Below the pieces are notes generated by a model. It was not told the origin of the DNA and did not search any database. It worked only from the letters and a program-made list of their open reading frames with translations. The translations under genes and the position numbers were made by a program. A DNA stretch of 64,000 nucleotides from contig NW_015622544.1 in NCBI RefSeq assembly GCF_000835495.1, positions 3,562,855 through 3,626,854 of the forward strand, written 5' to 3'. This document shows, piece by piece, positions 32,680 through 44,165 of this stretch. The stretch is from Cladophialophora immunda (lineage: Eukaryota > Ascomycota > Eurotiomycetes > Chaetothyriales > Herpotrichiellaceae). The first letter of the stretch is position 1; every line of letters starts with the position of its first letter.

Positions 32680-34135
32680 GACGGGGACATAAGAGGCCAC
32701 GATACGGGGGAAAGAAGCGAGGAGTTCTGGCGACATTAGACCACCTTATGATGGACGATAAACGAAATTGCACGGATGAGCCTAAGACGGAAGGAGATGG
32801 GCTGGAGAGAACAGACAGCTCTGACGACCTTACTACGAGCGACGACGACCAGCGACCGACACGAGGATACACGATTAAAGGAGTACGGAGCCTGGCAGTA
32901 CCAATACCTCCCCCAAAACCACTATGAGAAAACACACATCTTTCACATTGGGAGCTGACTGGCTGCTGATCAGGCTATCACAATATCAGGCTGCTCACAT
33001 CATACACGACTTATCAACTCGGCTATTCAATTTAAACATGGCGCGATCCTCTCGACATACCGACACCGCGGCTAGAGGGGGAAGAAAGAGGGGCAAATTG
33101 TAAGGAGGGAAACAGAAGTTCAGAGCAGGCGAACGAGATCAATCAGGATACTGTACAGAAGAAAACAAAGAGAGAAAAGATAATATAGCATCCCCGAGTA
33201 TACGTCCTTTACCGCGCTGGCGAGTCTCCCGCCGCTTTACTCCCGCGAGCGACTATTTAGTCTACTCGCTTCCTCGTCCGCCCTCTTCTACTCTCTTCTG
33301 CTTCCTCCCTCTCTTTCGCGCTCCGATTCCACTCCCTTCTGCTCTCTCACGGCTCTGACCTGCTCTGACCCTACTCTCTCGTGCTCCCTCACGTACTACT
33401 GAGGCCCCCGTTCGGGCTCTAGTCTCGTATGCGCTAACGTGGCGTATATTCAGCCTTTTGGTAACTTTAACCGATCACGTCTGTGATGGCCCGTTTCAGC
33501 GTTGATGAAAGGTGGGATCCCCAAGAGGAGGCCCTACTACACTGCTGGATAGGGTCAACTGAATCCCCCAGTTCTAGGGGACAATGCTTCTCTTCCTCTT
33601 TTCCTTTCACTGTCCTCTTTTCCTTTCCTCTTCTTGGTCCTAATATGGTTCCCTCGTCCTCCTTCTACCTCGTGTGATTCACTGGTTCTTGTCCGGTCTT
33701 CTTGACCGGACCATACTGGCGTTTCGTCGTCCTTGAATCCACCGTCCCCGGTCGCGGTCTTTACCTTTCCCCTCGGCGCTTGTCTTTCCTCGAGCTCCTG
33801 CTACACTCCTCCGGCGCTCACTGGCCCTGCTCGCTGTTTCCCAATGCCGAAGAGAAAGAAGACGGTGGCGGATGTCTTCGATGAAGCGGAGGAGAACGAA
33901 ACTTTATATGACCCTCCGTGACGGTTTAGTTTTAGAATCTACAGCCTAAAACTAGGAACCCGCCTATGAGGAAGGTAAAAGTCATCTCTCGTATTCTGTA
34001 TACTTTACCAAAGATGAATCACCTACTTTCTTTCTTTTTTCTTTCTTTTTTTTTTTGTCTCAACGACTATTTACTTTGAAAATTGAATTCTCGCCCTCTT
34101 GATATTTGTAATGCATCGCCCCGATCTTATTCTGT
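32680..34135. other. low-complexity intergenic island, possible repeat remnant
   Basis: About 1.45 kb. At 33240-33380 there is a strongly pyrimidine-biased tract, and at 33580-33680 a C/T-rich run. A tiny frame at 33844-33921 starts with a lysine-rich peptide, and a T-rich tract lies at 34028-34062. The texture differs from neighbouring intergenic DNA and is followed by a mutated pseudogene, so part may be an old transposon or its untranslated region. I found no terminal repeats or reverse transcriptase fragments. Confidence 0.4.
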
Positions 34136-36404
34136 CTATGGCTGTATCAGAGGCGACTTCTCTAAATCCTCGTGGATATTCCCTTCCAGGTCGATTTGAT
34201 GATCGTCATCACCCAGCAAACCAAGGTAATACGATGGATCTCGACCGTCAAATTCTCGCGTCGCAAATCCGTTACCTAGAAATTTAAACATATTTAGAGA
34301 ATTTATCTATTCAATTTAATAGTCCTCGAAACGCGGATTAGCCATTAGATCTATATATACTAATCTCGAGGTTGGGAATATGGGCACTAGTCCGTCGATT
34401 TTGCCCTGTTTGAACCACGAACTATATGGCTGTTGCGAAAGAAGTATTAGTGATGTGGGTATCTTAATCAAATTAATATGTGTAACTTACCCTAGTATAT
34501 GTTATTCGCTTGAGGAATAACTATGTATGTTCTCGAAGCTGCTCTACAATCTACGGCTTTGGCGTCACTCTCTTGATTCGATCCATCTGCATCTTCTGTA
34601 TGCATTGAATGATATTGCCAGTAAGCAACTCGATAATAGGTAGGAAAGATCCGTGACCGTTCGGTCCATATGACCCGCTCATCGTCCAGTAATTCAGCAC
34701 TTTACGAAGTCAGTATGATGCCTCGTCTGATTGAACGGACTCGCGTACTGTTCGGCACCCCGATCGACAGATACGAGACGGCCTCTGTGGCCCACATCTT
34801 GGAAATAGAGTGACCGTTTGCTTCGACCGGAAACATGGGGATCCAGCTGGTGTTGAATCTAGAGGCATGTCGTTAGTTTATCGGCCTTTCGTGGTGACCA
34901 TAACCTGGGCTTCAATTACCCCGTCGCACATATTATTATGTCTACATCATACTGCTCTCCCTCGCTATCCACAAATCCAGTTGCGTTGATTTCCTGCATA
35001 GGCGAAGTGAAGACCTTGACATTATCTTGAATAAGCGACTCAAGGAAGCCATTTTCCGGCTATGGAAAGACGAAAGTCAGCTTATGAGCGGTATACGTCT
35101 CCCGAGAAACTTACCGTCGGTCTTCTACTACAACCCGCCCCAAAGTTCTTAGGAGCAATTGCGTTGAGTAAAGTTGGATTAGTTGGACTGAGCTTCTTCG
35201 TCATCTCCTCCCTTGCAAACTAAGATAATCCGTTAGTATAGTCCATCAACCTAAATAGATCACTCACCTCTTTAGCAGCCTCTGCTTCTGGGGTTCCATT
35301 TAAGATAAGCTTAAAGCGGATATTGAGCTCTAATTCAATCATCTTAGAATATTTTGGGAATAGTTCGGGATTATCGACAGATGCTTTCTGCTGTTCAGGA
35401 GTATCTAATTTATAGTCAGCTACGATACTTATTCTCCGATGCTGCCATATCGAGGACGACTTATAATAGAAGTTTGCGCCGTCCAGGCCTGCAAACCTCT
35501 GGGCGAACCCAGCCGTGATCCATATCGGTGTCCTTATCTAGCTATACAGCTAACCCACCTACGACGCGATTTTGGAAATGATCTGAATTCCACTGCTGCC
35601 AATGCTGACTACAGCGACGCGCTTACCTTTCAGATCCAGTGACGTGCGGTAATTGGCACTATGCATAAGAGGACCTTAGAATGCGTATAGGCCCTTGATG
35701 TCTAGCCAATTCCAATTGCTGTCGCCAAATCGATTAGTATTTCAAACCTCTTTACGGATCGGGAGGAAACCAGGTACTTGAGAATTCCCCCGCCGTTCAT
35801 AAGCACATTACATCGATCCACGAATGCCGAGCCGTCCGGTCGTCGTACATGGACTTCCCACTCTCCATCTTTAGGCTGCCAATATACGCCTACCATAGTG
35901 TACTTGAGTTTAACGTACTTGATCAAGCCGTACTTGTCGACGATATGCTTAAAGGACTGCTAGATCTCGGACGCCTCGGAGTAATATTGCGACCAGTATA
36001 GATTTCGCTCCCAGGTGAATTGATATGCCGCTGAAGGGATGTCGTACGCGCAACCGGGATATCTTTATCAGGCCGAGACCATCAGCTTGAGCACGATGCC
36101 ATACAATGTAGGGCACAACCATATGATCCAAATCCCAACAATATACCTGCACAGAGGGCAATATATACCGATTCTCCAGCCACGTCCCTCCAACATCATT
36201 ATTCTTATAAATCTGCAACTCAACCCCAGGACACCGATCCTCAAGGAACTTGGAGAACGTAATGCCCGACGCGCCCGCGCCGATATGGATGACACGGAAC
36301 TTGCGTGTCGAATCGTAAGGCTGCTCCAGAGTACGGTATCCTCGAGCGTTTCCCGCCACCCAGCCCATTTCGTTGAACGCTTCGCCGTCCTTCGAAGGTG
36401 CCAT
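34136..36404 (-). pseudogene. degenerate Baeyer-Villiger / FAD monooxygenase gene with RIP-like stops
   Basis: From ATG 36404 the frame gives an intact start, a Rossmann motif (VIHIGAGASGITF) and DVGGTW. An intact-looking intron (GTATAT...AAAG) then leads to YPGCAYDIPSAAYQFTWERN. A TAG at 35962-35960 interrupts the next helix. Downstream the family sequence is readable with further stops: TAA/TAG before GPLMHSANYRTSL, three TAG in the segment after GSSGIQIISKIAS, and at least four more near the C-terminus. The conserved end reads FLGNGFATREFDGRDPSYYLG and a final stop lies at 34136. Introns at about 35240, 35100, 34890 and 34450 keep GT/AG ends. The second Rossmann motif is SIGSSG rather than GxGxxG. 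The original enzyme belonged to a different BVMO subfamily (4-hydroxyacetophenone/steroid type) from the intact BVMO at 53 kb. Confidence 0.85.
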
Positions 36405-37371
36405 GGCTTTGCAGATGTATGGTTGGGTAGTTGCGTGAGCGAGGGAAGAGAAGACACGGCGAATGAGAGTTGGGGGAATGGGCAATAGATATGGCGATCG
36501 CTTGATAGGCGAGGGACACCTGTCTGTCGTGAATCCGATCAAAATTTTCCGAAACTAATCAAACAAGGCCCCTAATGGAGAGAGGAAAGCTCAAGGTCGA
36601 TTACTGGCTGATGATCATCCACCTGTCGATGATTGATAACTTCAGACCGAGCTCTACCTGAGCCTCGACTGATACCTCCTACATTACTTTGATTCTCCAA
36701 CAACCATGGCCGAATCGGGAATCTATGCGAAAAAAGTGCTACTCTAACCTAATCGGGAAGGTTAGCCAGGTAGATTTTTCACGCCGGCACGTCAAACTGC
36801 CGCGCGCGCGTCCCCACTAGATAGATAATCAATCAATCAAGTTGGTCCCACAAAAAGCCTATGCGGTCGGAGTTCGTCAGGGTGCCGAATGGTGATGAGG
36901 ATGTACCTAATCAGCCATAACTCAGCTGGCTTGCGGATGGAGGCGCCGTGTGCTGAGCCGGAATGCGCAGGTTGCCCGTGTTGCCGAAGGTGTCCCTGGG
37001 TGCCCTGACTTGCGCCCGACGCCAAAAGATCGTGGAGTTGCGCATGTTGCCGGTTGACCAGTCTCTTTTCGGACGCGCTAACAGCAATTCAAGGTTAATA
37101 TAGAGTCTAGATCGTGCTTGATGCGACGTCTGACGTTCAAGGTTAGTTCTATTCGTAGTCAGAAGTAATCTAACTAGTACAAAAGGGTGTTTCGGTCCGA
37201 ATCACCAGTTGTTCAGGTGTCGGTTCGGGTCAATACCGAAGCTTGTATGGAGGCAGTCCAGAGACTGTTGCTCACGGTTCGGAGACTTGTATAGAAAGGG
37301 AACTTCCCACCTAATCTCAAGGCGTATCTTCGTGACTAGTCATCATCTTCTCTGAATCTCGCGCAATCGTC
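36405..37371. other. intergenic, AT-rich to mixed; MFS promoter
   Basis: About 970 bp between the pseudogene start and the MFS transporter. No gene recognised. A perfect 11-bp palindrome TTCGGTCCGAA at 37191-37201, 171 bp before the transporter start, resembles paired CGG half-sites of Zn2Cys6 regulators. Confidence 0.45.
37191..37201. promoter_or_regulatory. candidate Zn2Cys6 site, TTCGGTCCGAA palindrome
   Basis: Seen directly: an 11-bp inverted repeat with CGG-N1-CCG core, 171 bp upstream of the MFS transporter ATG. Zn2Cys6 dimers commonly bind CGG pairs, and two such regulators are encoded in the same cluster. Binding is inference. Confidence 0.3.
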
Positions 37372-39508
37372 ATGGCAATCCTATCCTCCCAAAGCAAAGA
37401 CATCGGTCTTGAATCCGTTCACGAAGAATACACCGCCCAAGGACAACCTGAAAAAGCAGGCCGGGAAAGACTGTCGAACGAGATCGACCTGCTCGCCAAT
37501 AACCTCGAGTATGTTGATGAGGAGCATCAGCCAAAGTTTCATTTGCGGACGTACGTTGTTCTGCTGGCCTTGTGCCTGCAGAGCTTTTGCCAGCTTTGGT
37601 CACTCTTGGGGCCAACCTCGGCGGTAAGTCAGCTGCTTCTGGTCCTGAATAGTGCAATTGAACACCTCAAATCCCTATGATTTGACTGTTGATGACGATT
37701 TCCTCCTCTTTCCAGCTCAGCACCATTCTTGCGCAGCTCCCAGGTGGCCCTGCGAACCAGGCATGGGTCGTCACCGCTCTCGTCATTCCTCAAGGTGTAT
37801 TCTGCAATATCGCCTCACAGTACTCCGACTTGTTTCAAGCACGCAAGAATCTATTGGTGGGGTGCACTACATTCGCTTTCATTGGATCCGCCATCGCACC
37901 TGGCGCTCAAACAGTCGGTCGACTCATTGCCGCTCAGACACTGATCGGAGTGGCCTATGTGTGTGTTCCCCTGACTTTTGCCGTGCCGAGTGAGATTTTG
38001 CCCATGAAATGGCGCCCAAGTATGTCTCCCTTTGAGGTGGAAATGGAAACCCCACGGTTGCTCTTCACCATCACTAACCCTTCCTCGCAGTGGCACAAGC
38101 CTTGTTACAAGCTACGGGAGCATTTGGCATGATTGCAGCTCCCCTCTCGATCGGAGCTTTGACCAAACGCGACCTGAACAATGGTTGGCGAAACTTTTAT
38201 GTAAGAAATACCCCTGACAATGTGATTCAGCTGTTACGCAAAAGGAACCAAACTCACCCAAGTGGTAGTGGATTTCAACCGGCCTTTGGGGCGCTTCGGC
38301 CCTTTTTCTCTTCCTCGGGTATCGGCCTCCCAAACGACACACCCGCCTGGATCATCTCAGTGCATGGCACAAGTTCCGACAAATGGACCTCCTGGGAGCC
38401 CTTTTGCTCGGATCCGGTCTGTGCTTGCTTTTGACCGGCGTCAACATGGGTGGCAGTGTCTACCCCTGGACATCTGCGACGGTTCTGTCGACCATGCTCG
38501 TTGGCATTGCATTGCTCATCCTCTTTGGAGTGTGGGAATGGAAAGGCACTAAGACGGGCATCATGCACCATGAGCTTTTCACGCACAGCCGAAGTCTGAG
38601 CACCTTTTGCATCTGCGTTGCCCTCGTATTTTCTGAAGGTGTCTTGGTTTACGCCTTTATTGTTTTCTATCCGCTTCTGTGAGTCTCTTTCTCTCTCTCT
38701 CTGTTCTGTCTGAATCTCAGACGAGACGGGTGCGAATTTGACTGACGTCAAGTATCACGGTAGAACAAAAGTGGTCTTCGAGACAGACATCCTCAAAGCC
38801 GCCGCCCGTGTGATAATCTACTATGCTTCTGCTGGTATTGGCACGATTATTTTTGGCATCATATGTGTCAAACTTCGTTCGATCCGGGAGTCACTGGTCA
38901 TAGGATTCGGATCGGCCTTGATCGGCCTGATCGGCATGGCGACAGTCCAACCAGGACAAAACGCGAAACCCATGGTGTTTGCTGCGTTTGGTGGGCTAGG
39001 CACCGCGGCCGTATTGACTCAAGGCATTGCGGGCGTTCAGATGGCCTCGCAACATTCACATCTTTCGGCGGCGACCGCCGTGGCGACGGTCGCGCGAGCT
39101 ATCTCGGGAACAGTCTTCACCTCCATTTACACGTCCGTGGTGACGCAGAAACTGGCCAACTATCTCCCGACGTACATAACGAAAGCTGCCGTCGCGGCAG
39201 GTCTTCCCGCCGCCTCGATACCCCTGTTTGTCCGCGGCCTCGCTGCAGACGAGATCGAGGCTTTGGCTCGCGTTGCTGGAGTGACTCCATCAATCATCGC
39301 GGCTGGCATTGCTGCTCTTAAAGAAGCATACGCTGATGCCATCAGATGCACGTTCATTATCGCAGCACCTTTCGTGCTCGTGTCAATGATCGGCTGTTGG
39401 TGGCTTGGTGACATCAAGCAAATCATGACTTACCACGTTGATGCTCCAGTTGAGAGACTGCAACCGAAAGATGGACATCGGCAAGGTGAAGGGGCTGGAG
39501 CCGCTTAA
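37372..39508 (+). CDS. MFS drug/toxin-efflux transporter, TRI12-like
   Basis: Five exons (37372-37623, 37716-38019, 38091-38200, 38269-38678, 38764-39508) give 606 aa. The N-terminal ~60 residues are polar and cytosolic; about 14 hydrophobic helices follow. Markers include the LSTILAQLPGGPANQAWVV start of the transporter core, the IASQYSDLFQARKNLL loop 2-3 motif, VGRLIAAQTLIGVAYV and the PSEILPMKWRP loop. Overall layout and the long first helix region fit the DHA2/TRI12 group of proton-driven exporters in the plasma membrane. Placed at the edge of the redox gene cluster, it may export or import the pathway compound. Intron lengths are 92, 71, 68 and 85 bp; the fourth contains a CT microsatellite. 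All joins preserve frame and restore helix continuity. Confidence 0.86.
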
Positions 39509-39926
39509 GTTGGTTTTTGCGGTCATAAAGAGGGGGGTTCTCGCATCGTTGAACTGCTTTGCTTCTGACGCGCAGTAATGATCAAGCTTGAACCGAGTTG
39601 AAGAGTTGTTTATTTTCAGGACTTGGATTATTATTGTCCATCACAAGCTGCCTACCTTGATCCGTGTATCTATACAGTTACCAAGCTCAGCACTCTTGAC
39701 CCCCCAAAGCTATATCGCACTTTTCATCCTTACCATACGATAAGAGTTCAGGTTTGAAAGCAAGTTCAACCGAGTTCCTTGAATACTCTTTGTCGACTTT
39801 TTCACGTCGTAGATGTGATGAGAAATTTAACAAGCCGCTGTTTTCATTTACGAATTCAGACGAAAGACACCAAAGATACAATGGAAGTTTCTTGTCAAGC
39901 GAATCTTGCTGCCATGGAAGTGGCAT
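39509..39926. other. intergenic between convergent genes
   Basis: 418 bp between the MFS stop and the alpha/beta-hydrolase stop (convergent). The frames present are shadows; nothing else seen. Confidence 0.5.
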
Positions 39927-41158
39927 TCACATCGGTATCGCTCTCTTACACAACCACTTGGCCAGGAACTCGGTCTGCGTCCCGACGTTGCGCTCAAAGT
40001 TCGGTCCTCCATACCCATCAAAATGTCCTCCGGGAATGAGGTGTAGTTCCTTCGGTTCTCGTGCGCGCGAATACGCCTCCAACGCAAGATCGGTCGGCGT
40101 CAAGGTATCATTTTCGGCGACGGTCATCAGGAGCGGTGTTGGTGATATTCGATGAATTTGCGCCGTGGGGTCGTTCACACTCATGAGCTCGACACTAAGC
40201 AACGAGTGAGCTGGCCGTCGTCACGAAAAGACACTTTTTAACTGTGGTTTACCTCTTGACTGTCACTTGATTGACCCACTCTGGTGGCACTTGACCCAGC
40301 TCAATCATAAAGTGGTAGCAATCCCACTTGGGGAGGGCGACCATTGCTAGGGGATCTTTGGCCGCAATTGGTATGTATGTTGGCTCCTTGCCAGCCATAC
40401 GGCTCAGGCGTTCTGTCCAGACGCTCAATGTTAGCGGTGCCCTGGGTACCTGAGAATTTTGAATCTGATAAATACCATTTTGGAACATTTTCGCCCATTC
40501 CGGCAAAGAGTCGCTGCTCATCAGTCGGCGATATGTTTCTGGTCCGGTGGTAAAGGGTCTGAAGGCTCGTGGTGAGCAGTTTCTCCTTTTTCTCCTTGAC
40601 AGGGTATGATAGGGAGCATTTTACATTTGCGCCAGCACCGCTTTCACTCTCTTATCCACAGCAGCGACTTCTAGCACAACACCGCCAGAGTAGCTGTATT
40701 TTTCAGCGACGCGTCAGCGTTGATCTCGATGAACCTTGTCAATCCTGAGAGACCTACGAAGTACCCCTATTCGATGAGAATCAGAAACAGCATATTCACG
40801 CCGTGAATCCGATAATATAAACGTACCATATCCCAACTTTGTCCGCATCGATCTCATCCAGACTTTGAGCGTAAGTCACTGCATCAGAATAATCGTTCTT
40901 TTGCAACGAAGGGACAATCTCATATCGCGGCTCGCCGTCGCTGGCACCAAAGGACCGATGGTCGAAAACGAGACAGGCCAATGCCAGGTGCGACGTGAAG
41001 TGGTTGGCGAAGAGTTCCAGTTCCATCTCCTTGACTGCCGACCAGCCGTGGGCCATGATAAGACAGGCCAACTTGCCACTGTGGTTTTCGGGGGTGAACA
41101 GCCATCCTCGGAGCGTGACGCCGTCGTCAGTCTGGAAGTGGATGTCTTTCCGGGGCAT
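39927..41158 (-). CDS. alpha/beta hydrolase with 9-nt microexon
   Basis: Five exons (41158-40827, 40766-40758, 40693-40625, 40558-40253, 40194-39927) give 327 aa. The second exon is only 9 nt. With it, the nucleophile elbow reads VGIWGTSYSGG, the G-x-S-Y-x-G elbow of the S15/BAAT-like alpha/beta hydrolases, and the Ser codon is split between microexon and next exon. The oxyanion segment is LACLIMAHGW; the acid is Asp in AENDTLTP; the His is in PGGHFDGYGG. Relatives include fungal polyketide-transferase and AKT2-like hydrolases, so the substrate could be an ester, lactone or acyl-CoA. The gene is divergent from the FAD monooxygenase and may open a lactone or keto-ester in this cluster. The first in-frame Met of the frame (41209) is an alternative; 41158 was chosen because MPRKDIHFQTDDG matches family starts. 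Confidence 0.83.
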
Positions 41159-41588
41159 TTTTGGTCCAGTTGACTTTGTGAGAAGAAAAATCACAGCAAC
41201 CAGCAGCACTTCAGAGCAAGCAGAAGACCGAGACTCTGGTTCCCATGAACTTGGGTCTAATCCATGATAAATTTACGTAGCAAGTCTGCAAACAGGTTTG
41301 CCCGGCGTCACACGGAGATCCGGGGTGACTCTGTCTGTCGTGTACGTCCGACGTCCGATTCGGGACGGCTGAGCGCCACCCGGTTGGTGTAGGCATCATC
41401 TCGACGAATCAAATATTATTAATGTATTCGGTGCTATCATGAAGCTCGAAACCACGCTGGTATTTATGAGCGAAAGCCGGCATTGCGGTCTCATTACACG
41501 CCCTCGGATCTTGAGACCAGCTGCTGTGGTGACGGTCAGGCAACAAGCGTTCTCTGAAGGGCAGACATCGACCTTTGTCTTGTCCAGC
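41159..41588. promoter_or_regulatory. divergent promoter, hydrolase / FAD monooxygenase
   Basis: 430 bp between two divergent enzyme starts, a typical arrangement for co-regulated pathway genes. It contains CGG-AGAT-CCG at 41313-41322 and several TCCGA half-sites at about 41347-41362 (TCCGACGTCCGATTCGG). These are candidate Zn2Cys6 sites but have different spacing from the one at 37191. Confidence 0.35.
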
Positions 41589-42882
41589 ATGTCGAAAGTC
41601 CTCGTGGTGGGCTGTGGCATCATCGGCCCGACCATGGCCATTATGTTGAGGCAAAGGGGTTACGAAGTCACTATTGTGGAAAGAATTCAACGACCGGAAA
41701 ATGCAGCAGGTGTTGCACTTGCTCTGCAGCCGAATGGGCAAGCATCTTCCTCTCCCGTGGGTAGAGAACTTGGCTGACGTGTCCGTGCAGGTTGAAGGTT
41801 CTAGATACCATCGGGCTGGCCAACATTGGAGAACCCGTACTCAACATTTGGGACTACAACGCGGATGGGGAGTACCTGGGAGGTCTTGATATCTCCTATA
41901 CGAAAGAGCAGTATGGCTTTTGGCCCGCTTTCGTACGGAGAGGTGTGTTGCTGCAAACACTGAAGGCGGAGGCGGTGCGGCTGGGTGTGCAGATTCATGA
42001 AGACTGGGAGTTGCACGAGATAGACGACCTGGCAAACGGCGTCGTTGCGACGGCGAAAGACGGTCGAAAGATTGCCACATCCTTTGTGGTGGCCTGCGAC
42101 GGTCTTCACTCAACTACCCGAAAGATAATCAATCAGAAACATGGCATCTCTGAACCTCCCGCGAATGCGACTGGACAATTATCGGTAGGTACCCCGTTGG
42201 GATCATGTCGAGTGCGCACTAACTGGTGGAGCTGAGTGGTATTGCTCCGACTCCCAAGAGCTTAGCACCACAAACAGTCTCTGCTTGGATGGGAGAGTCC
42301 AGATTGGTCGTAGCCTTTGAAGTTTCCCGCACGCACTCGGGCTGGACGATGATTCTTAGCACCGGCTCCGAGAAGGCCACCTGGCGCCAGGTGGACAAGC
42401 TAGAAGAGACCCGGGCGGAACTTTTGGACGCGGTCGAGAGTTGGCCCGACGCGGTCAGAGACCTCCTAAAGTCGACCGAGTTCATTCTCCGATTCGGGCA
42501 TTTTGATCGTCCCCCACGTGCCCCGGAGCATTGGTACCATGGGAGATGCGTTCTGCTGGGCGACGCAGCACATCCATCAAGCCCGCATCGTGGACAAGGG
42601 GCTAACCAGGGACTGGAGGATTGCTGGGTGCTCAATCAATTACTCCCGGGCGCCAACAAGGAGCTGAGCACCGCGGAATTGGCCACGGCCTTTGCGTCGT
42701 ATGCTGAAAAACGTCAGGCGAGGACGGCAGTCACTGTTCAGGCGGCGAGGGGCCAAGGGACGGAGCGTGTCGCCGCGGGCAAGGAGGCCGGCCTGCTCAG
42801 GGACAAGATGACCCGGGAACGGTGGGCTGATCAAGAAGCGGCGCGAGCAACGTACCATGACTTGTGGAAAGAGCCATATTGA
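41589..42882 (+). CDS. class A FAD-dependent monooxygenase (salicylate hydroxylase-like)
   Basis: Three exons (41589-41737, 41791-42184, 42232-42882) give 397 aa. The FAD-binding GxGxxG is at the very start (KVLVVGCGIIGPTMA), followed by the acidic end of strand 2 (VTIVER). The DG motif is in VACDGLHST and the GD motif in VLLGDAAHPSSPHRGQG, all as in flavin aromatic hydroxylases. It would use NAD(P)H and O2 to hydroxylate a ring or an enolisable ketone. Intron 1 has a GC donor: AATGG|GCAAGC to GTGCAG, 53 bp; no GT donor of the right phase exists, and the join restores LQPNGLKVLDTIGL. Intron 2 is 47 bp with a CTAAC branch site. A longer start at ATG 41439 would add 50 residues of non-family sequence. 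Confidence 0.87.
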
Positions 42883-43308
42883 TGCAGATTCTCGCAATTC
42901 GTTCAAACCCTAAGAACTCTGAAATCACCGATTGGATTTATAAGCCTAGAATCTCAGACTCTTCTTTTGGAATATGAGCCACGATATAATTATGCATCTT
43001 TGGTGAAAAGGTCGGGCCGGACGACCAATGGGGTGAGCCTCGACCCGGTCCCGGTCTTGAGGGATACTGACGCCGTCGGCCTCGATCATGCTGGTCTAAT
43101 AATATTCAATGGGTTAAATGAGACACGGGTCTCGCAACGCTCAATTCGCTCGTATGGAAATAAGACTTTCTGGCCAGTTGCGGCGGCTATCTTGCTTTGA
43201 CCATTCGGACAATCATCTCTCTCTTCGCTTCGAGCGCGGTGACAGCCAGAAAAGCTTCACCATCCAAGGCCTACAAGGTCTAAACCTCTGCTGATCGCGA
43301 TCGCGAGA
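42883..43308. other. intergenic; promoter of atypical SDR
   Basis: 426 bp. A 77-codon frame at 42967-43200 has no domain. GC-rich clusters of CGG/CCG (about 43013-43078) lie upstream of the SDR start. Confidence 0.45.
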
Positions 43309-44165
43309 ATGTCGGGTCAATTGCGATACGTTCAAAGGCTCGCGGGAGCTTCAGTTCTTATCATTGGTGGCTCGTCCGGTAATCTTGTTCCATCTCGACC
43401 CGTCGACGCCGCATTTCTTCATCACGTCTCCAGGTGGCTGACCACGCGTTCTTGGGTACAGGTGTTGGGTTTGGTGTAGCTGAAGCCAGTATCGAGCATG
43501 GCATGACCGTGCACATCTCGTCTTCGGATACATCAAGGATTGCGGCCAAAGTCGATCAGTTGAAGAGATCCTATCCTGCGGCCCGTGTGAGTGGACACGT
43601 GTGCGATCTCGGCACAATCGATACATTGGAGGTCAATGTGAAGAAACTGTTTGGATCGGTGGGCAACGTCGACCATATCGTCTACACCGCTGGTGACGCG
43701 CTTGCCGGAGTTGACATCAGGCAGCTCGACGTGGCGACCATCACGAAGCTGGGCACCGTCAGATTCTACGCGCCTTTGCTTGTGGCCAAATATGCGCTTC
43801 AACATCTCACCCCGACGCCTTCCAGCAGCATCACACTGACCACCGGGGCCGTGGCGGCGCGACCAATCCCAGATTGGTCTGTTCTCGGTGCGTTTGCGGC
43901 GGGTCTACATGGCATGGTGAGAGGTCTCGCGTTGGACCTGAAGCCGATCAGAGTCAACTTGGTCTCCCTGGGGGCTGTTGACACGGAATTCTGGAAAATG
44001 CCCGCGGAAGACAAACAAAAGATCTTCAGGATGAGAGAGGGCAAGTCGTTGACGGGCAAGATTGGGCGAGTGGAGGACGTAGCGCAGAGCTACGTCTACC
44101 TCATGACGGACCAGAACATCACCGGCACTGTCGTTAGTACTGACAGTGGTATGCTTTTGCTATAA
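43309..44165 (+). CDS. atypical short-chain dehydrogenase lacking YxxxK
   Basis: Two exons (43309-43378 and 43462-44165; 83-bp phase-1 intron) give 257 aa. The dinucleotide motif VLIIGGSSGVGFGVAEA is rebuilt by splicing and is a variant of TGxxxGxG. HIVYTAGDAL stands where NNAG normally lies, and the catalytic-Ser strand reads SITLTTGAVAARP. The region where YxxxK should be reads WSVLGAFAAGLHGMVRGLA, with no Tyr-x-x-x-Lys. Other fungal and bacterial SDRs of this subgroup look the same, so this is likely a real variant rather than a mutation. The C-terminal NLVSLGAVDTEFW and TGTVVSTDSG are conserved. It may be an oxidoreductase with altered chemistry or an isomerase; it sits between the FAD monooxygenase and the beta-diketone hydrolase-like gene, same strand. 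Confidence 0.83.

Noticed and set aside
36837..37025. Minus-strand 62-codon frame before the MFS gene
   Set aside because: Non-ATG context and low-complexity composition; chance opening.
42967..43200. 77-codon frame between the FAD monooxygenase and the SDR
   Set aside because: Short, no domain; more likely SDR promoter.
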